Below, piece after piece: positions 40,576 to 51,559 of a stretch of 64,000 nucleotides of DNA. The notes below the pieces were generated by a model. The model was given only the letters and a program-made list of their open reading frames with translations, was not told the origin of the DNA and searched no databases. The position numbers and the translations under genes are program-made. Source of the stretch: Heliopora coerulea (lineage: Eukaryota > Cnidaria > Anthozoa > Scleralcyonacea > Helioporidae); the NCBI GenBank assembly GCA_030142905.1, contig JASJOG010000413.1, forward strand, positions 62,001-126,000, written 5' to 3'. Each line of letters opens with the position of its first letter. Within the stretch, counting starts at the first letter, position 1.

Positions 40576-41150
40576 AATCACATCAAAATTCGCCATCAAA
40601 CAAATCTCACAAACACCCAAATATGCAAGAGTGAAGCAATCGCTTACAATCAATGTTACAATATCATGATACCTCATATTGGATCTTGTTATATATCTTT
40701 GAATTTTTACTCCAAAACTATTCTTTGACAATGTAGATAAGTGAGGAAACCATGCTAATACACTACTAGCCACTGTTAATGTTATTGAGCCGGTATTTAA
40801 TCCTAGGTAAATTTTTTTAGTCTCTTGTAATTCCATTTATAACAGACAGCCAACTTGTGATAGTAGACATACAGTTCTTTCAACATTTTAATTTGATCAT
40901 ATGAAAGATTTTCATTAATATGATTGAAAATTAATCGATCGTTTCATATATATTAACATGTATTATGAATTTATTGGTTTATTTATCATGTATTATAAAT
41001 TTATCACAAAAACGTTTATGGTGTAGCAATATATCTGATTCAGTCATTTTATGTCTATATAATAAGAATAAAGCGATATCTCACTTAAGAGGAGCTATGC
41101 CACTAGGATTTAAGTCTCCAAACGGCATCTGTGTAGAACCAACTGAGGAA
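40576..41150. other. No recognisable gene
   Basis: A 93-codon frame (40555-40836, -) has no motif. Plus-strand frames near 40965 are not supported either. Confidence 0.4.
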
Positions 41151-41921
41151 TAAGAGGTAAAGGTTACTAATTTTTCTCCATTACAATAAATAAACTATTG
41201 ATTCTGCACTCCATCTACATCCCAGTGAACACTTAGACAGATCCATTTATTTAACTGACCACAGTTAGCCTTAGATGTGTAAGATCCCTTTTTTTGGATC
41301 CCGATGTGAGACCAACTGTCAAATAATCTCCCCCATAAGAAACAACTAAATCAGACGTTGATAAAGACGACGCAAACTTGTCGAAACCTCGATTGTCGTG
41401 TCCGAACCTACCATTACCAATAGTTATTGGCATCCTAACTATTAAGCCGGTGCACCAGAAATACATTTGTTTTTTCTGGGCCAACTAATTGGTTAAGATT
41501 AATATCGCTAAGCATCTTCTGACTGCCGCTAAATTTCATAAAAAGTCGCTTATTTCCTTTTTCAAAATCTCTGCAAACTGTTGGTTTCAATAAATTAGTA
41601 CTTTGAAAGAATTTAATCGTATAAAATAGATATTCGTCTTGAACTATCAAAATTTACTTCAGACTAGTTCGCATGATCTAACTTGTATAAACAAACGTCG
41701 TTTCTTGTATAATATTCCCATACCAAAGTTTCGATTAACCTAGCATGAATGTAGCTTCGCAGATAATTGGAAAGAAATAGTTTGCTAATTCTGTTGGAGC
41801 TGATATGTTTTTTAAAGAGTTCAAACACAATATTCATATCTCCACCACTTAATGGGAGATATTGTTTTAACTCTTCTTGAACCTTATCGGCTTTATTTTC
41901 ATAACCAAAATATAAACTCAT
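41150..41921 (-). pseudogene. Decayed fibre gene (VLE3)
   Basis: Starts MSLYFGYENKADKVQEELKQYLPLSGGDM at 41921 like the intact fibre gene, then is broken. The head domain survives in other frames: LFMKFSGSQKMLSDINLNQLVG and FLVHRLNS near 41435-41650, and GRFGHDNRGFDKFASSLS at 41251-41484, corresponding to the GHDNGGFDRF motif of the intact gene. Only one short TGGTM-type repeat remnant remains. Confidence 0.7.
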
Positions 41922-41934
41922 ACATTATATTATA

Positions 41935-43415
41935 CGATATATTTACTTATTAAAAAGCTGCCAAAAACTGATATAACCATTGTTGTAACCAGTACAGAAT
42001 CATTACTTTTGTTCATAGGGTCTAGGTGATTAGATTGTGTTTGAACTTGTGGCACCTTTTAGGTTCTATATGTAGTTTATTTTCTAGAGCTTCCAGCTGA
42101 TTTTCTACTTCTTTATGACCTTAGGTCCTATAAGTGTTTTTTCATCAAGAGTTTCTAGATGTGGTGCTTTCATATTCTGATGAACGTTTTTTGATCTATT
42201 GATAGTACCATAATAATTTATATTATTAGTCCCGAATTTCATATTTCGTGTAGCTACTTATAGTCGATTATTATAACCATGAACTGGATTCTTCAATATT
42301 ATCAAACTGCTAGGCAACAGCCACAACGAGGGAGATATTGCCAAGCTCAAAACAACGTTGGTGTCTGAGATCGCCCGATTTGTTATTTCTAGACATTGAA
42401 ACGTTGTAATTTAGTATAGTATCACTGACCAATTTTCTAAATTTTTGTTAAGTTTCCAGCGCACTCTCTCGAGCAGAAATTATTGGTTGTTTTGTTTTTG
42501 CTTGGGAACCCAGAATAACGCTTAAGTAGCTCTCAATTGATTGGCTGATATATTGGATACCAATTTGTTTAAATCCCTTGAATATCACTGGTATATACCG
42601 CTTATAATCATTATGTAAAGAGCTCGGAGTAATTGATATACAACAGCCCTAACGTTGTCTATATATCATGTTTCCACGAATATGTTCGATATTGTGGTAG
42701 AATTTCCTAGCATTAAACTCTCTGGATATATCACTCATTGTCTCGCCGCCTTCCATTCTGCGCAATAATCGTCTAATAGTGAAATACAGATGATAACGCA
42801 TTAATGATGTTATTATTGGGTGAACAGATGATGATGTGTAAGATGCTGAATAGATACACCACAACGATAACTCGCACAATATACAGAAAAACAAACTCTA
42901 TAATAGCATTCGTTATCGTCCCAATCGGCTTTATTATAATCAGTGCTAATAAGCAAAATTGGCAATTTCGATCAGAAATAATCATTTTCATTTACATAAA
43001 CACGAAAATTTTCAATCGGATAGTCCAGAATGTAATGACCGGCGTATTTATAAGTTAATTGATATCCTTCTATATATTGTATGTTCGATTCAGGCATTTC
43101 TTGTGTAGTACCACCTGTTTGCCACATCTTCGGGAATCTTAAACTCAAATCTTTATTAATATTTGTGGCAATCCTTTCTGTATTGAATTTTGAACCGTAT
43201 AAATCATTCTTATACATTTCATTAATTAAAAACCTTTTATCGGTAATTAACACGTAGTCTTTGTAGTTCGGTGAAATCTTATATAAAGCATCAACACTTT
43301 TCAATTTTCCGGAATTATCTAGATTATAGCCAACTTCAAATTTATCAACCTTAGCATTACGATATTTTTGTTTGAACCAACTTATGGCTTGTTTTCGTAA
43401 TTTCTCTGAAACCAT
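41935..43415 (-). pseudogene. Decayed 438-residue homologue with membrane tail (VLE3)
   Basis: Open N-terminal part 42972-43415 (MVSEKLRKQAISWFKQKYRNAKVDKFEV; GYQLTYKYAGHYILDYPIENFRVYVNENDYF in parts) preceded by TAAATG. The middle is broken (HPIITSLMRYHLYFTIRRLL near 42780-42850; the FNARKFYHNIEH segment at 42649-42720). The C-terminus near 42190-42330 has NPVHGYNN-like and NNINYYGTINRS segments, and 41935-42030 encodes a hydrophobic tail (VTTMVISVFGSFLISKYIV). Several frameshifts and stops. Same gene order as VLE1 (fibre downstream). Confidence 0.7.
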
Positions 43416-43439
43416 TTATAATATACCGTATAATATAAA

Positions 43440-43985
43440 TATAGCCACTGCAAAGCCACTCAGTAATACCATATGTTAAAGGAACTTCAGAACCAATCAA
43501 AAGAATCTTTGGTAAATACAATGTAAAAACGGCGCTTAAACCTTACAAAACGTTGGGGCAAATATTTCCGAAACCGAAAGACAAGCTTGGAAAAGAACAA
43601 ATGAAAGGTGCGATTTACTCCATTCCTTGTCGGGATTGCGAACAAGTCTATATCGGACAAACGAAGAGGCAATTCGGAACCCGCTTGAAAGAACACAAAA
43701 GCGCATTGTCGGCAAAACGGATAACCAATTGAGCTCTAGCGGACCATAGCTTCAAAACATCCCACGAAATTGAATGGAACAATGCTTCCATTATCTCATG
43801 TAATCCTCACTATCATCAAAGGATTTGCTTGGAAGCGTGGCATATTAATAGCACGGATTACGCCATAAATAGAGATGATGGGAATCTATTTCCAAAAGCT
43901 TACAAACATCTCATTAAAAAACATGAAAACGCTAGCGGTACTATAAATACGGGTACGACTTCAGACGATTCTAACCCCTGATGAA
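43440..43985 (+). pseudogene. Penelope-like GIY-YIG endonuclease fragment, second family
   Basis: Plus-strand reading frame with GAIYSIPCRDCEQVYIGQTK and RQFGTRLKEHKSAL: GIY-YIG core with the CxxC pair typical of PLEs, then, after an in-frame TGA at 43730-43732, ADHSFKTSHEIEW, CNPHYHQRICLEAWHI and a tail ending at TGA 43979-43981. The RT is absent (5' truncated within VLE3). Distinct in sequence from the palindrome copies, so a second PLE lineage. Its terminal stop codons overlap the hammerhead core. Confidence 0.75.
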
Positions 43986-44017
43986 GACACAGTAACGCGA
44001 GTGTCGAAACGTTGGGT
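43974..44017 (+). ncRNA. Hammerhead ribozyme-like motif of Penelope-like element
   Basis: Stem I ACCC (43974-43977) with GGGT (44014-44017); core CTGATGA 43978-43984; stem II GACAC/GTGTC; GAAA 44006-44009; then CGTT (two-pair stem III). Same layout as the motif at 27157-27197. Confidence 0.7.
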
Positions 44018-44160
44018 AAAACACAGTATTGACTAATCTCATAGTCAATACTTCCAGACAAAAAAAGATTCTTCTAGCTGTTCGAAAACATTACTTGCGT
44101 TTTCCTTCTCTTTTTCTTTCTCGGTTGACTCTCTACTGTTCTTCCTTCCTCTTTATATTT
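44018..44160. other. Probable Penelope-like terminal/untranslated sequence
   Basis: Follows the hammerhead motif; contains CAGTATTGACTAATCTCATAGTCAATACT, a short stem (AGTATTGACTA/TAGTCAATACT). No coding potential. Confidence 0.4.
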
Positions 44161-44435
44161 CTGGGGAGATACCCGGTGACCTCTTACATAAGGGGAGATA
44201 CCCGGTGACCCCATATCTTTCTTGGGGATATATCCGGTGACCCTGTTTTAGTCTCATAATCTTAGTTTATAATCTTATCTCGGTCATTACCGTGTTCTAG
44301 CAGTAATCTTGGAGAGATATCTGGTGACCCTTATTTCAAGGGAGATACCCAGTTACTTTGTTTTAATTTTTATTTATCAGGGAGATATCCGGTGACCCCT
44401 AAATCTAGGGGAAATACCTGGTGACTCTATTTTAA
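44160..44435. repeat. Minisatellite with GGGAGATACCCGGTGACC motif
   Basis: About seven imperfect copies of a GGGGAGATA(C/T)CCGGTGACC core, spaced 26-85 bp apart (near 44163, 44197, 44223, 44310, 44340, 44380, 44407), with T-rich spacers. Not CRISPR: units are diverged and the setting is eukaryotic. Confidence 0.75.
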
Positions 44436-44589
44436 TCTTCACTTAAGAAATGTCTTCTGGCAACTTGTATTTACCTTTTGCTGGCCACCAAACCAGAGTA
44501 ACACTACATATAAATATGACTTAAGTCTTATCATGATAAGTAATTACACCGAAAACAAACAGAAAACAAATCTTAATATTTAGTGGCTG

Positions 44590-44743
44590 CTCCACGACCT
44601 TTGATCACTGCTTTACACCTTCGAGGCATGGTATATTTGTCTATATATCATGTTTATACGAATATGTTCGATATTGTGGTAGAACTTCTCAGCATTAAAC
44701 TCTCTAGATATATCACTCATTGTCTCGCCGCCTTGCATACCTC
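44590..44743 (-). pseudogene. Fragment of 438-residue homologue, left of LINE
   Basis: Matches 42650-42755 closely (FNAEKFYHNIEHI segment; SDISREFN). The rest of the same copy resumes at 46625, so the LINE interrupted this second copy. Confidence 0.7.
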
Positions 44744-46624
44744 TAATCAAGCTAAAGTTTCCCACCTGAAGGATTGTAAGCCATCTGCGTGGTGGAAGGA
44801 GGTAAAAAAACTGAGTGGCATGACATCTGCCTCCGATGGAGGAGAATATATTATGAAATCTCTCCAAAACGTTGATGGTATTTTTAGTCCGTCTGACCTG
44901 GCTAATGTCATCAATGATTGTTTTATCTGTCCAACGAGAGAACGTCTACCACTCCCAACTAATTTTATACCTGAAGTGGACTCTTCCTTGTTCCCCTTGT
45001 CTGTAGTCTCTACCGACGTTGTCTACAAAAAGTTATCATCGTTAAATCCCACCATAGCTCAAGTCCCAGATGGTGTGCCAGCTTGGCTGCTAAAAGAGAA
45101 CGCGAATTGTCTGTCAAAACCTATTACAGATATTCTCAATTGCTCCTTCCAGGAAGGCAGATTACCACCAACATGGAAAAAAAGCAGAGGTAGTTCCTGT
45201 CCCGAAAGAAAAACCTGTAAAGGATGTTAACAAAGACCTCCGACCAATTTCCCCCTAACCAATCCCATCAAAAGTCGCAGAGGACTTTGTTGTAGAGAAG
45301 TTTGTCAAGCCGGCTGTATTGAAAGAAATTGATGAAACTCAATTTGGAACCGTTCCAAAGTCTTCGACGACGCAAGCATTGATCAGCATGGTACATGAGT
45401 GGACAAAACACACAGATGGGAACGGCTCTACAGTTAGAGTCCTTTTTGATTTTAGCAATGCTTTTGATTTGATTGACCACTCCATCCTAGCTGAGAAACT
45501 TACAAAATTGAATCTCCCTTGTGGAATCCTCTGCTGGATTATTGACTTTCTTAAATCCCGTAAACAGAGGGTAAAGCTTGCGAGCGATTGCAAGTCAGAA
45601 TGGAGGAATATCCAAGCTGGTGTCCCCCAGGGGACGAAGCTAGGACCGTGGCTTTTCGTTCTTATGATTAACGACATAGACATCACCGACAACGACTTAT
45701 GGAAATATGTTGACGACACCACTATCGCTGAACCAGTACATAAATGGGAGACAAGTAAGATCCAGTCTGCTGTGGATGAATTGGCTGAAATGTCCGCAGA
45801 AATAAGTTCCAGATAAACGACGCGAAATGTAAAGAACTTCGAATTTCTTTTGCAAAGTGTAAGCCCCAGTTTGAACCTATAGTCATTAACGATAAACTAT
45901 ATAAAGTTGTGACAAGAGTCAAATTGCTGGGGCTGAATATTTCAAATGATCTTAAATGGAATTGTCACATTAGTGAAATTGTCAAAAAGGCCGCCACCCC
46001 ATTGTATTACCCCGGGCAGCTTAAAAGGACAGAAATTGCTGAGAAAGACCTCGTAACTTTTTACACCACCTGTATTCGCCGGATTACAGAGTGCGCTTGT
46101 CCCGTATTTCATGAACTACCAAGGTATCTATCTGATGACTTAGAAAAAATGCAAAAACGCGCTTTGCGAATAATTTTCCCTCAATCTAGCTATGCAGAGG
46201 CACTGGAACTTTGTTCCCCACCATCCCTATATGACCGTAGAGAAAGTTTGACAACAAAGTTTTTTGAAGAATTATGCTGTGATACGAACCACAAGTTACA
46301 TCATCTACTGCCTGAATTCAATAGATCTTCTTTCGATCTAAGAAAGACTTAGTAAGTTAAATGTCCCTTGCTATGAGACCAATAGACTGAAAAATAGTTT
46401 TATCGACTATAATTCGAGCAAAATGATTTTTTAAATTGTTTTTTTGCACATGATTTATTTTTATCTCTATTATCTATATTTAAACTTTTAGTTTTGAAGT
46501 ATACTTTTATGTAATAGTTGATTCACAATTCAGCTTTCGAGCTGCAACGCAATTGACTCAATAAAATACATACCTACCTACCTGCCTGCCTGCCTGCCTG
46601 CCTGCCTAACTATCTATCTATCTT
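44744..46624 (+). mobile_element. 5'-truncated CR1/Jockey-type LINE
   Basis: Begins in the linker before the reverse transcriptase (KPSAWWKEVKKLSG), runs through the RT and C-terminal region and ends in a short-unit tail (CCTA/CCTG/TATC at 46567-46625), the microsatellite-type 3' end of CR1-like elements. Inserted into a VLE fragment that continues on both sides. Confidence 0.85.
44750..46352 (+). pseudogene. LINE reverse transcriptase ORF2 remnant
   Basis: Three adjacent frames. 44583-45230: linker and first RT motifs (VVYKKLSSLNPTIAQVPDGVPAWLLKE, LPPTWKK). 45319-45816: FGTVPKSSTTQALISMVH, VLFDFSNAFDLIDH, IQAGVPQGTKLGPWLFVLMIND and the catalytic KYVDDTTI (YVDD at 45706-45717). 45909-46352: post-RT region (LLGLNISNDLKWNCHI, YTTCIRRITECACPVFH, LEKMQKRALRIIFP). 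Breaks near 45190, 45258 (stop) and 45816 destroy the frame. The endonuclease domain is missing because of 5' truncation. Confidence 0.88.
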
Positions 46625-46625
46625 T
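46567..46625. repeat. LINE 3' tail microsatellite
   Basis: ACCTACCTACCTGCCTGCCTGCC... grading into TATCTATCTATC; polymerase-slippage tail of the LINE. Confidence 0.85.
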
Positions 46626-46920
46626 CTACACCACAACAATAACTCGTACAATATACTGAAGAACAAACTCTATAATAGCTTTCGTTATCGTCCCAATCGG
46701 CTTTATTATAATCAGTACTAATAATCAAAATTGGCAATTTCGATAAGATATAATCATTTTCATTTAGATAAATACGAAAATTTTCAATCGGATAGTCCAG
46801 AATGTAATGACCGGGGTATCTGTCAGTTAATGGAAATCCTTCTATATATTGTATGTTTGACAAGGGTATTTTTTGTATATACCACCTGTTTGCCACATCT
46901 TCGGGAATCTTAGTGGTTGG
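46625..46920 (-). pseudogene. Fragment of 438-residue homologue, right of LINE
   Basis: Encodes YIEGFPLTDRYPGHYILDYPIENFRIYLNENDY, closely like 42990-43090 and recognisably like the intact gene. Ends at the boundary of LIR-A. Confidence 0.75.
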
Positions 46921-46929
46921 AACTTCGCG

Positions 46930-48872
46930 AGTGATTGGTGCTATTAAAATGGCATGAAACTAACTTTGTCCACATTATTCCTCTTTGCGGAAATGTCGGC
47001 CCGTTTTACTTGAAAAAGCTTTTAGTGTCTGCAAAACCAGACACTGAAAAATTCCCTCTGATAACATTCCCTCACTCAGTCCTGATATTTCGCCTTTTCA
47101 TCAACAAAGTAAGAGATATCATCATCCGCAATTTCAAAATTTTACAAAACGATCCTGAAACTATTTTTTTGATAAATTTTAACCTACGTTAGTGGAAACT
47201 CCGGAGCTAAGCCACTTGTTCAACATGTTAAAAAGGGATTATTTTGATTTAACAAGTAACAATACAATTATAAGAATCCTTACAAAACTCATTAAGAATT
47301 CATGAGGAAAACACAAAAGAAAATCATAACTGTGTCGTGTCTTTAAATGTGATAAAGACAGGTGTGACTTTATCCTAAATTTCTCTTCACGTTTTCTTCA
47401 ATATTTTTCGCCTTAGAAAACAGAAATTGCCAAACTAACGTAAGGAATTAGCATATAAAACGTTTCGTTTTTGAAGCCGTTCAAAAAACTCGCAGTTCGT
47501 GCTTTATCGGACCTAAAACACGCGGCTGTCGCCTCGTGTTTTAAATCCGATAAAGCACTCCTGCTCGTTTATTAAACAGTACATAAAGAATTGTTTCAGA
47601 ACTTGCTTAAATGAATTTAAAACGTTTATATTCTTAATGTAAGCTTGAAGAGTGTTCCATAAGTTGACTGTTAATACAGTGATATCTCATGCATATTTAT
47701 CTGTTTATTTACATGCAAACACTTAGGAAGCGAGGGGTGATAAGGGTCTTCAGCCCCCTCATGAATTTAAATAAAAGGCTGAGTTACTAAAAATTGGCTA
47801 GGTGATATGAAAGAACCTACCTAGCTAAAATGGGGAGAGCATTACGAAATAAGTTACCTGGTTATATCAAAGGTTACATGTATTAACAAAGGTTGTGATA
47901 TGGTAAGCACCTTTTCGTTTGGAAAATGCAAGTTCAATAAGGTCAATAAACTTCTTTATGTCTATTTTATAGTACCGATGACGTCAGCAGTACAGAATAC
48001 ACTTTCTTTTCTAAGGAGACTAAAAACATGCATTAAAAATTTCTTATTTTTCCATAGTAATTATGTACCTGGTATATACCAGTTAATATATATAGATACA
48101 TTAATGTACTGACTTCAGTCCCCCAAAATCAAATTTGTTCTTACGCCACTATGTATACGCACGTGTGAATGTGTGTGTATGTGTATGTGTATTTGTACGT
48201 ATGGGTACACATATATCCTATCATATGCAAATCGAGAGATGTACCCAGTGAGCATTAGTATGCACACTTTTATTCAGAGATTCATTTATTCCAAGAGGAC
48301 TAAACGTGATTTCTTTTCAGTACTTTATTTTTTATGTAAATTTTTAAACACGTCACTTCACTGAGGAAGAGATTTAGTAATAGTAACAGTACATTTGCAT
48401 TCAGAATTATTTCAGTAATTGACATATGGGAATTCAAGATGATTTGATAAAGATTATAGATAAGGATGATGAGAATAATCCGAAGAATAAGGAAAGATTT
48501 GGGGCTAATAAACTGAATTAATACAATTATACCCAATGATTTCGATGTGAGAGATTTCTTTGTAATTATACTGTAATTACATGTTAGCTATAAAACGTCT
48601 CTACCTTTTTGTAGAAAGATGCTTTGATAGAAGGATTAAACTCCGAAACGTTGGTTTTTCTTTAAAGTTCTTAATGAATGCATGTATCTGCGTATGTATA
48701 CGTGTTTTAATTAAAAATATTTCGATCATAAAACGTTCAGGTCTAAGTATAAGAAATTGCACATAATATATTCAGATATCGTCTGTGTTTGATCCCACAT
48801 AGTGAGAGGGACAGACGACATCCTTAACTACAAACATAATAAATGGTTACGATTTTCCGACGTGTATTCCTA
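46930..48872. repeat. Long inverted repeat LIR-A, right arm
   Basis: Inverted relative of 13494-15120, about 300 bp longer because of an insertion around 47330-47600. A degenerate hammerhead-like core (TTTGATAGA, GGA/TCC stem, CCGAAACGTT) sits at about 48622-48653. The frame at 46935-47192 (FRLFINKVRDIIIRNFKILQ) matches the frame in the left arm but is too short to name. Confidence 0.7.
47488..47569. repeat. Palindrome GTGCTTTATCGGA...TCCGATAAAGCAC
   Basis: Near-perfect arms (47499-47521 and 47536-47558) with a short CG-rich centre, absent from the left LIR-A arm, so probably a small foldback insertion. Confidence 0.7.
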
Positions 48873-49180
48873 ATAAATTATTAATGGTATTTTAATTATT
48901 CATATTTTCCCTATGTAAACTCCGAAGAAGTGACGACGACTTGTCGTTGTTCCCGAGAATAAATAATTGTTGAAGAAATGACCGAACAAGATTTTTCGGA
49001 CGATCTGAGAAAAAAAAATTATCGAAAAATGAAAACGTGTCGAGTTTTATACAAGCGTTTACCTTCACGTGAGCATAAATAATAGCCCCGTTCCTCTCAT
49101 TATGTCAGCTGAATACAACTAAAGAAAGACAATTGCTCAGAGCAGCATTTCAAAAGGCATTCTGTTAGTTGTATTCAGCA
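48873..49180. other. No recognisable feature
   Basis: Nothing supported. Confidence 0.5.
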
Positions 49181-49182
49181 GG

Positions 49183-49425
49183 GCCGGTTGTTCAGAGCTC
49201 GATTGACGTTAATCCATGACTACCAGTTAATCTGTTCTATTGGTTTCTTTCATTTTGGTTGAATTATCAGATTTCACAGCTCAAAACATTTTTGTATACA
49301 CCCGAAAATTGTTAAAGAAACTTCCAACTCTTCCTAGGCGCATGCGTTATCCATGAGTTAACAACTATTTTTTCGGTAACCCTGGATTAAGCTAATCGCC
49401 TTTCCAAAAACCAGGCCTTGATGTG
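49183..49425. mobile_element. Possible hAT-type MITE (weak TIR)
   Basis: CAGGGCCGGTTGTTCAGAGC at the left and, inverted, AAGGCCTGGTTTTTGGAAAG at the right, with inner GTTAATCCATG/CTTAATCCAGG matches. No clear target duplication. Confidence 0.3.
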
Positions 49426-49849
49426 TAAGAGAAACTGGTCATTGAATGACACGAGTTTCGAATTGGTACCGACAAATAAATCATTCTTTACATGATAATC
49501 GTCAAGAAATGCAAATACTGCGTTTTGATTAAATTTTAATCTATAGTTCCGTGTTGTTGTTGCATATCAACATCTCATTTTTTGCTTAAAATTATCGTTG
49601 AAATTGTTTAACTATGTCGTGAGCATTTTGATGTTGACGATTGTCGGCAACACGTTTGTAGATGGTACTTTTATACAATTATAGCTTTTAGCGGCCGATT
49701 ATTTTTGACGTCTTTTAGTTCAACCTCTCAGCATGCGATTCTGTTTTTAAAATATCCTCATCGCAGACTGAGAGAAGTCTCCCACATGAAAGACAACTAG
49801 ACCATTTTCCGACTTTATATCAAAAGTACAACAACGTTATCCTCCTATA

Positions 49850-50283
49850 CACCTTTTGCTGTTCATTACCAACAAATATATGATCATTAACGCCAACCTC
49901 AAACTCATTAACGCAAAAATACATTCATTTTATTCAATCGACATTCACTAGCGTAAATACGCAACCATTTGCATCCAAGGACATTCCATAGTGGCAACAT
50001 ATTAATAATAAAATCTTTCTACTATACATTAGGAATAGTAAAATTTCAATTGTTTCAAGAGAAATATCTTTCCTAATTGAAATTTTATCACCCCTATTCT
50101 CTAATGCATAGTACAATAGTGTTAATGGTTGTTTTTTGGCGCTATAGAATGGCATTCGATGCAAATGGTTGTGTATCTACGCTAGTGAATGTGGTTAAAT
50201 AAAATGAATGTATTTTTGCATTAATGGGTTTCAGGTGGGTGTTAATGATCGTATAATTTCTGGTAATAAACAGCAAAAGGTGT
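49850..50283. mobile_element. Foldback element, about 434 bp
   Basis: Long imperfect inverted arms of about 130 bp or more starting CACCTTTTGCTGTTCATTAC and ending with its complement GGTGTTTTCG-type mirror (CAGCAAAAGGTG at 50272-50283). Shared inner blocks include ATTAACGCAAAAATACATTC and CATTCACTAGCGTA. A second inner stem (TAAAATTTCAATTG/CAATT-AATTGAAATTTTA region 50038-50092) lies near the centre. No ORF. An apparent 76-codon frame is an artefact. Confidence 0.75.
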
Positions 50284-50299
50284 GGTGATTTTTAGACGA

Positions 50300-51170
50300 A
50301 GTGGCAAACCAAAATACCATCATCGTAACATAAGATGTTGCTCAGTTATATCATACACGCAATGTGACCTAACATAATACAAAATAATATAACATCAACC
50401 ATAGTACCAGACATCTCATGTTATTTTAAGCACTATATAACGACTCTTAATGTAGTTCCTGACATCGTAAAACGCAACGAAACACCTTAGTCACAACTTC
50501 TCATAAAACACCTCTCAGCATTGGCGTATTTAGAGGGGGTCATTGGAATCATTGGAGCATGATTCCATGCACCCCCTGTCACGTGTTGAGTTGCATAAGA
50601 AATATACCTTTAGTTTAGATTCATGCACTTATTATTACTCATTACAAGGGATTAATCAGTAATAAGTAAGAATTAGTCACAAAACTTAACTTATACCAAA
50701 TTGGGGTCAATTAATTGGCCTTTCGGCTTGTTGAAGTTGAGTTTTGGCCTATCTATGTCGGTCGATTACATCCTTAAGGTAAATCGTGGCTACGCCATCG
50801 CCTCTTAACGAATTTTCCTCCCAAAGAGAATCACAAGTCCGAATATTTTTACGACTTTGCGCAATCGAAATACCCCGTTACGTAATGCTATGAATAAATG
50901 ATCCCGATCTCATCAAGAAAATTCAGTTAGAAACCCTGAATTCACATATCACGTTTTTTAGGCATACAAACGTTAACCTGTCGATATTTATGTCGTTTTA
51001 TTGATTTGCACACTAGTGCTGACCAACTTTTAATCTAATGTTATATTTTCATGTATACTTTCACGAGCATACGACATTAAAGAAACATTAACCAATTAAC
51101 CAGATCATTCACATCATCCACATTTAACGGAACAATTAGCAAGACGGCAACAAACTTTGGGTTTTCCTCC
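50300..51170. other. No recognisable feature
   Basis: AT-rich; a GGGGGTCATTGGAATCATTGG / CCCCCTG motif near 50536-50578 suggests a degraded TIR element, nothing more. Confidence 0.4.
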
Positions 51171-51174
51171 AAAT

Positions 51175-51360
51175 TTACTGGCGTCGCTGCCTGAATTGAC
51201 TCTTGTGTTTAAATTCATCTCTGGCTGTTCCAACTTCGTTAAATCTGCCATTATTCTTGTTTATGATCCGTTCGTGGTCCTGGACTTGCATCCATGTTGG
51301 CATTGCGAGGCATGTGCACACGGTCAACAACAGCAGGAGGTTAACAAGTGAGCAGTTCAT
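51175..51360 (-). CDS. Candidate first exon of a small secreted peptide gene
   Basis: ATG at 51358-51360. 61 codons start with a textbook signal peptide: MNCSLVNLLLLLTVCTCLA, then likely cleavage before MPTWMQ. The mature part is polar and basic with several dibasic or RxxR-like sites (SQFRQRRQ), as in neuropeptide or other secreted precursors. The frame ends at TAA 51175-51177; GCCAGTAAAT just before the stop could instead be a splice donor, making this exon 1 of a longer gene. A TATA box lies 86-92 bp upstream of the ATG. No family recognised. The only plausible host gene in the window. Confidence 0.45.
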   Translation of the reverse strand: MNCSLVNLLLLLTVCTCLAMPTWMQVQDHERIINKNNGRFNEVGTARDEFKHKSQFRQRRQ

Positions 51361-51445
51361 GTAAGTGGCCGTTATTTCTAGAACGTTGAAAATGTTCTCT
51401 TGCTTCTTTTAAGTCTAGAGTGAAGTATTCATTCTTTTTTTAGGC

Positions 51446-51452
51446 TTTTATA
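51446..51452 (-). promoter_or_regulatory. TATA box upstream of secreted-peptide exon
   Basis: On the minus strand GGGTATAAAAGCC, a consensus TATA box, 86 bp before the ATG at 51360. A start site about 30 bp downstream would leave a 5' leader of about 55-60 nt, a sensible spacing. Confidence 0.5.
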
Positions 51453-51559
51453 CCCTTTTCAATCTCTTATTTAGCAGATGGTCGTTATCAACTGACCATA
51501 TTGTGCAGTACTCCGACTCAAGAGTTGTATGAATAAATATTTTTAACCAGCGCAATTTC

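Noticed and set aside
44160..44435. CRISPR-like array
   Set aside because: Repeats are diverged, spacing is irregular and the context is eukaryotic with LINE and PLE sequence.
46935..47192. Naming LIR-A as a Penelope or CR1 coding remnant
   Set aside because: The FRLFINKVRDII segment is conserved between arms but too short and motif-poor; only the degenerate hammerhead core hints at PLE origin.
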